DNA from: Parasegetibacter sp. NRK P23
GTDB taxonomy: Bacteria; Bacteroidota; Bacteroidia; Chitinophagales; Chitinophagaceae
Assembly (NCBI RefSeq): GCF_023721715.1
Contig: NZ_JAMDLG010000001.1
Span: forward strand, 2,395,784-2,459,783
Length of the DNA stretch: 64,000 nucleotides
Direction of reading: 5' to 3'
In this document: piece after piece, positions 34,066 to 42,968 of the stretch
How the letters are laid out: each line of letters starts with the position of its first letter
Numbering within the stretch: position 1 is the first letter of the stretch
Notes under the pieces: generated by a model
Database searches by the model: none
What the model saw: only the letters and a program-made list of their open reading frames with translations
Told to the model about the DNA's origin: nothing
Position numbers and translations under genes: made by a program

Positions 34066-35172
34066 CTACTCCCACCTGAACAACTTCACGGCAGCGGCAT
34101 ACACCAGGACGATCCAGATGCCCAATGCGCCAAGCTGTTTACCGCAATCCACCAGGTGCATCCCTTCAAACGCCACGTTGCGCATGGCATCGTTCAGGTA
34201 AGTTAACGGCAGCACCCTGCAAAACGGCTGGAGCCAGGATGGGAAAGCGTCTATGGAGAAAAAAGTGCCCGCCAGCAGGAACTGCGGCATGGTCACCATG
34301 TTGGCGATGGGGGGCACCGCCGATTCATTCTTCGCGATACCGCTCACCACAAAGCCAAAGCCCATAAAAACGAACAGTCCGATCAGACTCAGCGCCAGCA
34401 ATTCAATAAAAGTGACCCATCCATGCACCAACGTAAATTGAAAGAAAAAATGCCCAACAAGCAATATCACGATGGCTGTTGAAAGTTGGAAGATGACCCG
34501 GCTGATCCCCTCTCCCACCAGGATGGAAGCGCGGGTAACCGGTGTGGCAAAAAAACGCTTCAGCACAAGTGTTTGGCGCAGGCCGATGAAAAGGAACGCC
34601 ACGCCGAAAACACCGGCACTCAGCAGGGAGAAGCCCAACTGGCCCGGCAGAATAAAATCTATGGTACGATACACCCTCCCTTTCACCGCCTGGGATGCTA
34701 TTTCAACCTCAGCGATGGTGGGGCGGTCAGGAAAAAGCGCCGCGTTCAGCCCGCTGATCTTCCCTTCCAGCAAAGAACGCAATACCTGCACCTGTTGCGG
34801 GTTCACCGCATCAGAAGTGAGGATGCTGATCCTATAGGAAGAATCGCCCGCCTTCGGCGGAAGGATGTTCAGCAATGCGGTCATTCTTCCTTTCTGCAAT
34901 TCTTCCATCATTGAAGCGTAAGTACCGGATTGAATATTTAGTCCCTTTAAATCCTTCAGCGACTGAAACACGATGTTGCTGGTATCGGAAGCGGGGTCGA
35001 ATCCTACTTTCAACGATACTTTGCCGCCGCTTCCGAGGAAGCCGAACACCAGAATAAAAATCAGGGGAAAACCGAGGCTGAACACCACGGTGGAAGGACT
35101 TCTGAAAATAGCGCGCAGACTCGCTTTCGCGACGGCCATCGTGGCCCTGACCTGGCTGTATTGTTTACTCAT
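34066..35172 (-). CDS. ABC-2 type transporter permease
   Basis: A 368-residue ABC exporter permease. One N-terminal helix (FSLGFPLIFILVFGFLGSGG) is followed by a large extracytoplasmic domain (residues ~50-175) and five C-terminal helices, the ABC2_membrane_3 pattern (YhhJ/DrrB-like). The PGQLGFSLLSAGVFGVAF and LPLTYLNDAMRNV segments are typical. No ATP-binding subunit is encoded nearby; sppA is three bases upstream and DUF3822 23 bases downstream. Substrate unknown. Confidence 0.88.
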   Translation of the reverse strand: MSKQYSQVRATMAVAKASLRAIFRSPSTVVFSLGFPLIFILVFGFLGSGGKVSLKVGFDPASDTSNIVFQSLKDLKGLNIQSGTYASMMEELQKGRMTALLNILPPKAGDSSYRISILTSDAVNPQQVQVLRSLLEGKISGLNAALFPDRPTIAEVEIASQAVKGRVYRTIDFILPGQLGFSLLSAGVFGVAFLFIGLRQTLVLKRFFATPVTRASILVGEGISRVIFQLSTAIVILLVGHFFFQFTLVHGWVTFIELLALSLIGLFVFMGFGFVVSGIAKNESAVPPIANMVTMPQFLLAGTFFSIDAFPSWLQPFCRVLPLTYLNDAMRNVAFEGMHLVDCGKQLGALGIWIVLVYAAAVKLFRWE

Positions 35173-35175
35173 GTA

Positions 35176-36960
35176 TTATTGTTCTACGGAAAATCTGCCT
35201 GGGTGTACCAGGATATCGAATGGCATACGGGTTTGTGCCTGGTTCAGGTGCTGACGGATGAACCTGGCGCGTTGGTAAAGCGCGAACCCTTCCGCACCAA
35301 GTTCTTCTTTCAGGGCATTTGTCCTGACGGCTTCTTTGCCTGTGTTGAAAATTTTATCCAGGAAGGATTGCGGCTCCGGGAATTCACGCACCCTGTAATC
35401 GGAAACTTTGGCCATGCGCGCAGCGCAGGCGATCGCGTCTTCGAGCCCACCGAGCTTATCGATCAGGCCAAGTTTCAGCGCGCGCTCTCCTGTCCATACC
35501 CGCCCCTGTGCGATACTGTCCACATACTCCATGGAAAGTTTCCGGGCATCAGAAACACGGGTTTTAAAATCGAGGTATATCTGGTCGATCTCCTGTTGTA
35601 TCCACGCTTTTTCTGTTTCGTTCAATGGCCGGAATGCATTGCCCATATCGGCCAATGGTGCAGTTTTTACGCCATCGAATGTAACACCCAGCTTTTGATC
35701 CATGAACTGTTTCAGGTTGAAGATCATTCCGAACACGCCAATAGAACCCGTAATGGTATTGGGCTGCGCGAAAATACTATCGCCCGCGCAAGCCATATAG
35801 TATCCGCCGGAAGCGGCCACATCGCCAAAACTCACCACAACGGGCTTGTCTTTCCGGGCGAGCGACAATTCCCGCCAGATGGTTTCACTCGCGATGGAAG
35901 AACCTCCACCTGAATTGATCCGGAGCACGATGGCCTTTACGGCTTTATCGGTGCGGGCTTTATGGATAAGATTACGGTAAGTATCGGAACCAATCTGTCC
36001 TTCAGCGCCTTTCCCGGATAAGATATCTCCTTCCGCATAGATTACAGCGATCCTGTTAGACATTGAGCCTGTTCGTTTGTAATTCACCGCTTTGGAATAA
36101 CTGCCCATGCTCACGAAAGAGATGGCCGCATCTTTAGCGAGTTTCAGGTGCGTGCGCAACTCGGCTTTCACTTCATCATCGTATTTCAACCCATCTATCA
36201 GTTTTTGGGAAACGGCATCCTGAGCGGTCTTTACAGCAGCGTTTAAAGTAAGTGCACGAAGCGTAGCCGTATCCACCTGACGTGCCTCAGCCGTTGTAAC
36301 CAGCATACGGCGATACATATCCTCCAGCATTTCGAGGGTCTGGAGTTTGTTGGCATCGGTCATTTTATATTCGCGGAGCGGCTCGGTAGCGCTTTTGAAT
36401 TTGCCGGCGTAAAATATCTGCGGTTCTATTTCCAGTTTATCCAGCGTTCCTTTGATGAAAGGTATCTGGGCTGAAAGGCCCATCCATTCCATGCCGCCTT
36501 TTGGGTGCACGTACACTTTATTAGCCGCGTTCGCCACAAAATATGCTTTCTGCGAGATGTATTCGGCGTAGGCGATCACCGGTTTTCTTTTGGACCGGAA
36601 GCGGATCACAGCGTTCCTGATTTCTTCAGAAGCGGCAAACCCATTTGGGTTATTGCCCGCTTTAATGTAGAGCGCTTTAATGGAAGAATCTTTGGCGGCC
36701 TTGTCAATCAGCCTTACCACATCGTATAGTCCAGGTACAAGGCGATCGGATTCTCCTGAAAGTTCCGCGATGGGATCCTGCAGTTCCTGTTCCATGTATG
36801 GCAGGCTAAGATCAAGCACCAGCACCGATTTCGCGGCAACGGCTTCGGGCTCTTTTGAGGTGAGTCCGGCCACCACCATCATCATGATAAAAAAGCCTAT
36901 CAGCGAAAAAACGACGAGCGCCAGCAGGGAGGCGAAAAAGAATTTGAAGAAACTTCTCAT
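35176..36960 (-). CDS. sppA: Signal peptide peptidase SppA, 67 kDa type
   Basis: Membrane-bound serine protease that degrades cleaved signal peptides. The 594-residue protein has an N-terminal transmembrane helix (LLALVVFSLIGFFIMMMVVAG) and two S49 domains. The first supplies the catalytic Lys (around YAEYISQKAYFVAN, residue ~135); the second the nucleophilic Ser in GDVAASGGYYMACAGD (about residue 385). Both members of the Ser/Lys dyad are present. It is the first gene of the ten-gene minus-strand run and is divergent from folK. Confidence 0.94.
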   Translation of the reverse strand: MRSFFKFFFASLLALVVFSLIGFFIMMMVVAGLTSKEPEAVAAKSVLVLDLSLPYMEQELQDPIAELSGESDRLVPGLYDVVRLIDKAAKDSSIKALYIKAGNNPNGFAASEEIRNAVIRFRSKRKPVIAYAEYISQKAYFVANAANKVYVHPKGGMEWMGLSAQIPFIKGTLDKLEIEPQIFYAGKFKSATEPLREYKMTDANKLQTLEMLEDMYRRMLVTTAEARQVDTATLRALTLNAAVKTAQDAVSQKLIDGLKYDDEVKAELRTHLKLAKDAAISFVSMGSYSKAVNYKRTGSMSNRIAVIYAEGDILSGKGAEGQIGSDTYRNLIHKARTDKAVKAIVLRINSGGGSSIASETIWRELSLARKDKPVVVSFGDVAASGGYYMACAGDSIFAQPNTITGSIGVFGMIFNLKQFMDQKLGVTFDGVKTAPLADMGNAFRPLNETEKAWIQQEIDQIYLDFKTRVSDARKLSMEYVDSIAQGRVWTGERALKLGLIDKLGGLEDAIACAARMAKVSDYRVREFPEPQSFLDKIFNTGKEAVRTNALKEELGAEGFALYQRARFIRQHLNQAQTRMPFDILVHPGRFSVEQ

Positions 36961-37022
36961 TGTGCTACCGGTTCTTTGAAAATAAATTTAAAGATATTTG
37001 CAGCCTTCAACCTGGCGGATAT

Positions 37023-37502
37023 ATGAATCAGGCTTATTTACTGATAGGCGGCAATTTAGGTGAAAAAAGGAGAAATCTTGAACTGGCGGCCACTTTGATC
37101 GGGAAAAAGGTCGGTTCCATTCAAAAAACATCCCCTTTTTACGCAACGGAAGCCTGGGGCAAAACCGATCAACCGGCTTTTCTCAACCAGGCTTTGCTGG
37201 TGGAGACTGCACTCGGGCCGCACGAGCTACTGAGCGTATTGCTCGCTATTGAAGCGGAATGCGGACGGGTAAGGAAGGAAAAATATGGTCCCCGCCTCAT
37301 CGACATTGATATTATTTTTTACAATGAGTTCGTGCTTTCTACCCCCGAACTCACCATCCCCCACCCCCAGATGGCTTTCCGCAGGTTTGTGCTCACGCCA
37401 CTGAATGACATTGCAGGCACATTTGTACATCCTGTGCTGCGTAAGCCAGTTTCAGCATTGCTTGCGGAATGTACCGATAAACTCGATGCCATTAAGGTTT
37501 AA
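37023..37502 (+). CDS. folK: 2-amino-4-hydroxy-6-hydroxymethyldihydropteridine pyrophosphokinase
   Basis: HPPK, which activates the pterin for dihydropteroate synthesis in the folate pathway. The 159-residue protein begins MNQAYLLIGGNLGEKRRNL and has GPRLIDIDIIFYNEFVL (the two magnesium-binding Asp) and IPHPQMAFRRFVLTPLNDIA. An upstream in-frame start at 36960 would overlap sppA; the ATG at 37023 gives the family start. Confidence 0.96.
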   Translation: MNQAYLLIGGNLGEKRRNLELAATLIGKKVGSIQKTSPFYATEAWGKTDQPAFLNQALLVETALGPHELLSVLLAIEAECGRVRKEKYGPRLIDIDIIFYNEFVLSTPELTIPHPQMAFRRFVLTPLNDIAGTFVHPVLRKPVSALLAECTDKLDAIKV

Positions 37503-37511
37503 ACGTTTCCA

Positions 37512-38162
37512 CTAAAAGCTCAGGCATTCTTTTAATTCCTTCTCGGAATATGCCAAGTTGTATTGCGCAAGCACTTCTGCCGGTACGCCGTTCCACTGGT
37601 TGGGTTTGTTCCCTGCGTAACCAATATCTTTTACGCCCATTTCGGAAGTGTAAAAACCCGTTGCGGTAAGGTTCCGCATCAATGAAAAGAAGGCCACGCC
37701 CTGCGCCATTTCTTTTTTGGCCTTGTTGGGATAGGCGATCTGGTCCACGATTTCGATCCTTTGCTCCGGCGAACAGGCCACGAAAGGTTTTTCGAAACGT
37801 TTAAGGCATTGCAGGTTGAGCCAGCGCAAGCCACCGCGCATGGGCACCTGGTGCCGGGGCATGTCTTTCACGATGAACTCGATAAATGCTGGTACACCGG
37901 CCTGCGAAGCGCTGCCGCTCACGTCATCCGCCGGGATGATGATATCGGCCAGCACGGTGATGGTTTCCATTTCTTCTTTGGTGAAGAACGTTTGTGCCAT
38001 GAGCGCGGTATCTCTTTCCAGTTCCGGGGCAGCCCTGTCGAAGTTGAAAGCAGGTTCCTCTTTCTTTACCGCCTTTTCATCGGAAGTAGCACAGCCTGCG
38101 GCCACCGCACCTGAAGCAATAGCACCTGTAGCAATCAGTTTGAGTGATTTCCTTCTATCCAT
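37512..38162 (-). CDS. Gluconate 2-dehydrogenase subunit 3 family protein
   Basis: A 216-residue small subunit for a GMC-type dehydrogenase. The N-terminus MDRRKSLKLIATGAIASGAVAAG looks like a Tat signal (RRKSLK) followed by a lipobox ending at Cys24 (VAAGC), so it is probably exported folded and lipid-anchored. The domain includes FTKEEMETITVLADIIIPADD near residue 60, the hallmark of this family. It follows the GMC gene by seven bases and is presumably its partner. Confidence 0.9.
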   Translation of the reverse strand: MDRRKSLKLIATGAIASGAVAAGCATSDEKAVKKEEPAFNFDRAAPELERDTALMAQTFFTKEEMETITVLADIIIPADDVSGSASQAGVPAFIEFIVKDMPRHQVPMRGGLRWLNLQCLKRFEKPFVACSPEQRIEIVDQIAYPNKAKKEMAQGVAFFSLMRNLTATGFYTSEMGVKDIGYAGNKPNQWNGVPAEVLAQYNLAYSEKELKECLSF

Positions 38163-38169
38163 AACCAGG

Positions 38170-39912
38170 TCAGATGTTTTGTTTTTTCATTTCGTCCATG
38201 ATGTACTCGCTGGCCCTCATCGACAAGGCGAGAATCGTCCATGTAATGTTCTTATCCGCCTGCGATACGAAAGCACCGCCATCCACGACGAACAGGTTCT
38301 TGCAATCGTGCGCCTGGTTCCATTTGTTAAGCGCTGAGGTTTTCGCATCGTTGCCCATGCGCACCGTACCCGCCTCGTGGATGATCTTGCCTGGTGTTTC
38401 GAGGCCATAATTGTTTTCCGGCCCGTCGTTTCCACCCCAGGTAATGATGGCCCCCATATTGTGCATCATTTCCTTAAACGTTTCCTTCATGTGCTTTGCC
38501 TGCGCGATTTCGTGCTCGCTCCATTTCACATTAAACTTCAGTACCGGGATACCGTATTTATCCACCACGTTCGGATCTATGGCGCAATGGTTCTCGCGGC
38601 TGGCGATTGCTTCGCCCCTTCCGGCCATACCCACTGAAGCCCCATAGAAAAAACGATAGTCTTCTTTCAAAGATTTTCCATATCCACCCGCTTCTTTCTG
38701 TACGCCTTTCACCATCATCTTCCCGTTCATATTTTCAATACCATCCGTAAACCCGTAGGCTGGTTTTGAAAAGCCGCCCCAATACTCAATATGGTATCCT
38801 CGTGGGAAATCCAGCTTTTTATTATCGAGCCACCACGGGGTATATACGTGCATCCCGCCCACGCCGTCTTCGTTGTAGCGCTTACGGTCGAAGAGCTGCG
38901 GCAGAACGCCTCCCAATGATGCGCCCGTGGAATCATGCAGGTACCTGCCCACCACATCGCTGCTGTTGGCAATCCCGTTCGGGTGCCGGTCGGATTTTGA
39001 GTTGAGCATCAACCGCGCACTTTCGCATGCGCTCGCCGCCAGGATCACCACCCTTCCGAAGACCTGGTATTCATTCAGGTCATCCTTGTTTACATAAGAG
39101 ATGCCCGTTGCCAATCCTTCCTGGTTGGTGAGGACTTCCCTCGCCATGGCATTGGGAATCACGTCCAGGTTGCCGGTTTTCATAGCCGGATAGATCAGCA
39201 CATTAGAGGAGGAGAAATCCGCCTTAGCCATACTACAGTTCCTGTTGCATTGCGAACAGAAAAAGCACACGCCTCTGTCGTCATTGATCTTTTGAGTAAG
39301 GATCGACATCCTCGATGGGATCACCGGAATGCCCATTCCCTCCCCGGCTTTTTTGATGAACATTTCGTGCAGCCGCGGCTTTGGTGGCGGCAGGAAAATA
39401 CCATCAGGTTCATTTTCGATTCCTTCTTTTGAGCCAAAAATCCCGATCATACGATCCACCCGGTCGTAGAACGGACTGATATCGTCGTACCCGATAGGCC
39501 AGTCGTCGCCCAGCCCATCGATACTTCTTCTTTTAAAATCTTTCGGCCCGAACCGGAGAGAAATCCTGCCCCAATGGTTCGTTCTTCCGCCGAGCATTCT
39601 TGCCCGGAACCAGTCCCATTCGGTTCCTTTCTCTTTGGTATACGGCTCCCCATCTATATCCCATCCATGGTAACATGCATCAAAATCCCCGAAAGGACGA
39701 AACTTTGTCCCTGCCCCCCTGCGGGGAGAGTCCCATGGATTTTTCAGTTGTGTGATGTTCTTCTGCGGATCGTACATAGGTCCTGCTTCAATCAGGCAGA
39801 CTTTAAGTCCGGCGTTGGCCAGCATATAAGCCGCCATACCGCCACCTGCGCCCGAACCTACTATTACCGCATCGTACTGTTTAGCGTTCTTCTTGATCTG
39901 TATGTCTCCCAT
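38170..39912 (-). CDS. GMC-family oxidoreductase
   Basis: A 580-residue FAD-dependent oxidoreductase. The N-terminal dinucleotide motif is VIVGSGAGGGMAAYML (about residue 15); ARMLGGRTNHWG supports FAD binding; a Cys-rich loop CFFCSQCNRNCSMAKADFS (near residue 215) resembles an Fe-S or metal site; and the C-terminal HEAGTVRMGNDAKTS and NLFVVDGGAF segments are GMC_oxred_C signatures. It lacks its own signal peptide, so it may be exported with the Tat-bearing subunit 3. The substrate is probably a sugar or polyol, not defined. Confidence 0.92.
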   Translation of the reverse strand: MGDIQIKKNAKQYDAVIVGSGAGGGMAAYMLANAGLKVCLIEAGPMYDPQKNITQLKNPWDSPRRGAGTKFRPFGDFDACYHGWDIDGEPYTKEKGTEWDWFRARMLGGRTNHWGRISLRFGPKDFKRRSIDGLGDDWPIGYDDISPFYDRVDRMIGIFGSKEGIENEPDGIFLPPPKPRLHEMFIKKAGEGMGIPVIPSRMSILTQKINDDRGVCFFCSQCNRNCSMAKADFSSSNVLIYPAMKTGNLDVIPNAMAREVLTNQEGLATGISYVNKDDLNEYQVFGRVVILAASACESARLMLNSKSDRHPNGIANSSDVVGRYLHDSTGASLGGVLPQLFDRKRYNEDGVGGMHVYTPWWLDNKKLDFPRGYHIEYWGGFSKPAYGFTDGIENMNGKMMVKGVQKEAGGYGKSLKEDYRFFYGASVGMAGRGEAIASRENHCAIDPNVVDKYGIPVLKFNVKWSEHEIAQAKHMKETFKEMMHNMGAIITWGGNDGPENNYGLETPGKIIHEAGTVRMGNDAKTSALNKWNQAHDCKNLFVVDGGAFVSQADKNITWTILALSMRASEYIMDEMKKQNI

Positions 39913-39964
39913 AGTGCAACGTTATCAATCATTGCGATGAATGTACATATTTTTCCGGTATCCA

Positions 39965-40300
39965 TCACAAATCCAGCAACACCCGCATATTTGACCGGAG
40001 TTTCTCCGCTTGCGCGGCGGGAATCTTACCCAGCCTTTTTATAAGTCGCCTGTTGTCTATTGCGCGCAACTGATCCACCAATATATCGCTTGCATGGTCC
40101 AGCATTCCTTTTTTAAGATGCACCCTTAGTAATTCCGCCTGTTTATTTACATTGGTAGAAACAGGACAAATCAAAGTAGATGGATGGATGCCGTTCAACA
40201 AATCAGTCTGAACAATCACAACCGGGCGCGTTTTTCCAGGCTCTGTTCCAATGGCAGGTTCCAGGTTAGCCAACCATACTTCAAACTGTCGTATTCCCAT
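39965..40300 (-). CDS. Type II toxin, MazF/PemK family endoribonuclease
   Basis: A 111-residue toxin that in this family cleaves mRNA. It starts MGIRQFEVWLANLEPAIGTEPGKTRPVVIVQ, with the conserved G-x-E-x-x-K-x-RPVVI segment, and contains ICPVST and ILVDQLRAIDNRRL near residues 50 and 80. A Met five residues upstream (40315) is also possible. It overlaps the antitoxin end by 20 bases, a usual coupling in such modules. Confidence 0.93.
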   Translation of the reverse strand: MGIRQFEVWLANLEPAIGTEPGKTRPVVIVQTDLLNGIHPSTLICPVSTNVNKQAELLRVHLKKGMLDHASDILVDQLRAIDNRRLIKRLGKIPAAQAEKLRSNMRVLLDL

Positions 40301-40520
40301 CAAACATTTTTTCAAACTCCCGCAATACCTCCATTGAGTCCGGAGCCACCAATCCTGATTCCCGAACCAACTGTTGCTTTAACAACCGTCGTTTATTGTA
40401 TATGTTATATGCTTTTACCGCTTCATTAATGTACCTGTTTCTCGGCAGATGCATTTTTGAAGTAATTGCTTCTGCCTCCTCAAAAATGGCTTCATCCAGT
40501 TTGAGCGAAAGTGTTTTCAT
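40281..40520 (-). CDS. Antitoxin, ribbon-helix-helix type
   Basis: A 79-residue protein, MKTLSLKLDEAIFEEAEAI, with a beta strand followed by two helices (residues ~1-45), the RHH DNA-binding pattern. The C-terminal half (LVRESGLVAPDSMEVLREFEKMF) probably wraps the toxin. The start at 40520 is preferred over an in-frame upstream start at 40598, because the promoter and operator lie between them. Confidence 0.85.
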   Translation of the reverse strand: MKTLSLKLDEAIFEEAEAITSKMHLPRNRYINEAVKAYNIYNKRRLLKQQLVRESGLVAPDSMEVLREFEKMFDGNTTV

Positions 40521-40536
40521 ATTCAGTCCATTTCCA

Positions 40537-40565
40537 TAAAGGTATATATTATCGGTATACACTTT
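40537..40565 (-). promoter_or_regulatory. Toxin-antitoxin promoter with overlapping inverted repeat
   Basis: The minus-strand -7 box TACCTTTA (40537-40544) lies inside an imperfect palindrome whose arms read AAAGGTATA and GTATACACTTT on the plus strand. This is where the RHH antitoxin would autoregulate. The start codon follows 17 bases downstream. Confidence 0.45.
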
Positions 40566-40691
40566 TTCTCTCTTAAAAATTTCACCAGTTTTATCCATGG
40601 CCCCTTCATTTCAGCAAATTTATGCCGGGCAAAAATGTTTTCAAGCCGTGTTTTAACCCAATCCATACCAGTAAAAAACGGATTTACAAAC

Positions 40692-40706
40692 TACCTTTAC
40701 ACCATG
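40692..40706 (+). promoter_or_regulatory. -7 box joined to the start codon
   Basis: TACCTTTACACCATG: the same arrangement as at 9588 and 54464 with one base changed (TTTA for TTTG). The transcript would start at or next to the ATG. Confidence 0.4.
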
Positions 40707-41765
40707 TTACAAGATGATATTTCACCCATCACGGACCTGGAAAGCAAGCTGCTCCTGCAATACACGAATCAGTCAGCAACAAATGAGCAGCTTATCCCTG
40801 AACTAATCTCCCTGATTCATTCCAAAGGATGGTTCCGTGCATTGATCGATGATACTTCCTGGCAACATCCGGTTTCATTGCCTGAGCTGCTCGCATTGGA
40901 AGAGGCGCTTGCCCGGATCGATGGTAGTCTTGGGTGGACGGTAACGCTTTGCAGTGGTGCGGGCTGGTTCGCAGGTTTCACTGCTGAACAGACCAGGAAA
41001 GAATTTTTCAGCGGACCCGAAGTTTGTATTGCAGGCAGTGGCGCCGTTGGCGGCAAAGCCGAAGTTACTGAGGGAGGTTATATCATCAGCGGCTACTGGA
41101 AATATGCCACGGGCGCGCCTTACGCCACTGCCTTTACGGGCAATTGCACCACGGGCACCGGTGAAGTACTTGCGTTTCTTTTCAAAAAAGAAGAAATAAC
41201 ATTGCACCAAACCTGGAACAGCATAGGTATGACCGCAACCGCGAGCCATGCTTTCTCCGTTGAAGCGCTGTTCTTACCAGCTTCGCGCGCTTTCCGTATC
41301 GCGCCTGAATACGCTACGCACCCACATCCCATTTATCAATATCCTTTCCTGCAACTGGCGGATACTACGCTTTCCATCAATATGGCGGGTATGGCTCGCC
41401 ACTTTTTAGACCTTAGTTACGCGGTGTTTTTCTCAGAAGAATTTGCATTAAAAAACGGAGACCTCCGGGCCGGGCAAATCAGGGCAGCATGGATCTCGCA
41501 GCACAATTTATTGCTGACTACAAAGCATAATTTTTATACTTCCGTGCATCGTTCCTGGGAGGTTTGTGAACAAGGGCAAAAGCTGAATGATGCACTCCTG
41601 GAGGCGGTATCTGCCAGGAGTCTGGCACTCGCGAAAACAGCACGCGATGTTGTGACTAATCTCTTTCCTTATGGCGGGTTAAGTTTCGCCGATAAGGCTC
41701 AGCTCATCAACAGGATTTGGAGAGACATTAATACAGCAGGACAGCACTCACTTCTTGTACGTTAA
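40704..41765 (+). CDS. Acyl-CoA-dehydrogenase-like flavoprotein
   Basis: A 353-residue protein of the acyl-CoA dehydrogenase fold, close to the flavin-dependent monooxygenase branch (HpaB/DszC-like). The middle domain carries AGSGAVGGKAEVTEGGYIISGYWKYATGAPYA in pieces near residue 115; the N-terminal helical domain and C-terminal four-helix bundle (INMAGMARHFLDLSYAVF, ...INRIWRDINTAGQHSLL) are present. The catalytic glutamate of true acyl-CoA dehydrogenases is not evident. The substrate is unknown. The start at 40704 is set by the promoter; the frame is open to 40635. Its end overlaps the convergent gene by 18 bases. Confidence 0.82.
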   Translation: MLQDDISPITDLESKLLLQYTNQSATNEQLIPELISLIHSKGWFRALIDDTSWQHPVSLPELLALEEALARIDGSLGWTVTLCSGAGWFAGFTAEQTRKEFFSGPEVCIAGSGAVGGKAEVTEGGYIISGYWKYATGAPYATAFTGNCTTGTGEVLAFLFKKEEITLHQTWNSIGMTATASHAFSVEALFLPASRAFRIAPEYATHPHPIYQYPFLQLADTTLSINMAGMARHFLDLSYAVFFSEEFALKNGDLRAGQIRAAWISQHNLLLTTKHNFYTSVHRSWEVCEQGQKLNDALLEAVSARSLALAKTARDVVTNLFPYGGLSFADKAQLINRIWRDINTAGQHSLLVR

Positions 41766-42959
41766 TTTCATTACTGGCGCTGATATCCAATTTTGTTCTT
41801 CCTGTAAAAGCCTGTTTTTCCCAGGATAACCATCATAGGTAAAATAACGGTACCTGGCTTTGTATTTTTCACCGGGCGCAATCGCGAAACCCTCATTCAC
41901 TACGGGTGAAAAAACAAAATAAGGCATGGAGAGATGAACGCGTACCGGCTGCGGGTAACGAAAATTTGCGGGATGATCATACACCACCATTCCATTACCT
42001 GAAGCACCTGTTCCTGAAACCTTTACCCATCTTGCCGGCTTATGGTTGGCGGCTTCGTTCTCTTCTCCTGCTGCATTAATCACTTTCCAGTTTTCTTCGA
42101 AATGCGCTGAATCTTCTTTGTTCCATCTGGCCGCCCCCCTCAAGGCCATACCACCATAAATATATTTGGGCAGGAAAAGCGTATCGCCGGTAACATTCGT
42201 TTGTTCTGTATGCAGGTCGAATAAAAAAGTTCCAGGAAGATTGTATATACGGAGTTCCCACTTCTCGTCCAGTACTGTACCATATTTCAGACTTTCCTGC
42301 GCCAGCCGCAGTTTCAATTGTACACATACTGGTCCTGAGTTCATTGTTTCCACGGCAACATGCTTTGCGGTACCCGTTAACTGGTGCTGGTTCCAGAAAT
42401 CAGTTTTCTCCCCTTTAAAAATAGTATTCACCCATGCGGAAAAAAGCGCATGTTGGTGCGTGTGACCTACCGGAAAATCATCCGTTAAAACCTTTCCTCC
42501 CGGGGTATAAACAGGATGAATAAACCCACTCCTTTTATATACTGAGCCGGAATCTCCTCCCGGATATTTTACGGAGGTATGGTAGAAAAACACGGGCTGT
42601 TCGCCGTTTTTTACCAGGATGCCGCTATCCGTTTTTTCCGCATGTACAAACTGTTTATCCTGACGCTTGTTGCGAACAAAACGAAATACTTCAGTCTGCC
42701 CCTGTTGTAAAGTATCCGTCAGGAGAAAAACCAATTCCTCATCCGACAATCTTTGCAAAGCGAATCTTTTTTTTGATCGCCGGTTTTCCAGTTCATATTC
42801 CACGCCATCTTTCCATGCTTTTGGAACGGGGATAAACACCGGTCCCGGGAACCGCTGGTTCAAACCAGTTTCCATTTTCAGTTCCGGCATTTGTTGTGCG
42901 GATACCGGAGCAAAAAAGGTAGCCCCAACAATTAAGCATACAGTGAAAAAACTTTTCAT
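41748..42959 (-). CDS. PmoA/DUF6807 family secreted protein
   Basis: A 403-residue exported protein with signal peptide MKSFFTVCLIVGATFFAPVSAQ. The domain carries the family markers DFPVGHTHQHALFSAWVNTIF near residue 165, YGGMALRGAARWN near 268, and a C-terminal YFVFSPVVNEGFAIAPGEKY. Such proteins are called methane-oxygenase PmoA-like but in Bacteroidota occur in carbohydrate-related loci and are of unknown function. It follows the HD-domain gene by nine bases. Confidence 0.85.
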   Translation of the reverse strand: MKSFFTVCLIVGATFFAPVSAQQMPELKMETGLNQRFPGPVFIPVPKAWKDGVEYELENRRSKKRFALQRLSDEELVFLLTDTLQQGQTEVFRFVRNKRQDKQFVHAEKTDSGILVKNGEQPVFFYHTSVKYPGGDSGSVYKRSGFIHPVYTPGGKVLTDDFPVGHTHQHALFSAWVNTIFKGEKTDFWNQHQLTGTAKHVAVETMNSGPVCVQLKLRLAQESLKYGTVLDEKWELRIYNLPGTFLFDLHTEQTNVTGDTLFLPKYIYGGMALRGAARWNKEDSAHFEENWKVINAAGEENEAANHKPARWVKVSGTGASGNGMVVYDHPANFRYPQPVRVHLSMPYFVFSPVVNEGFAIAPGEKYKARYRYFTYDGYPGKNRLLQEEQNWISAPVMKLTYKK

Positions 42960-42968
42960 GAGCAGGTA

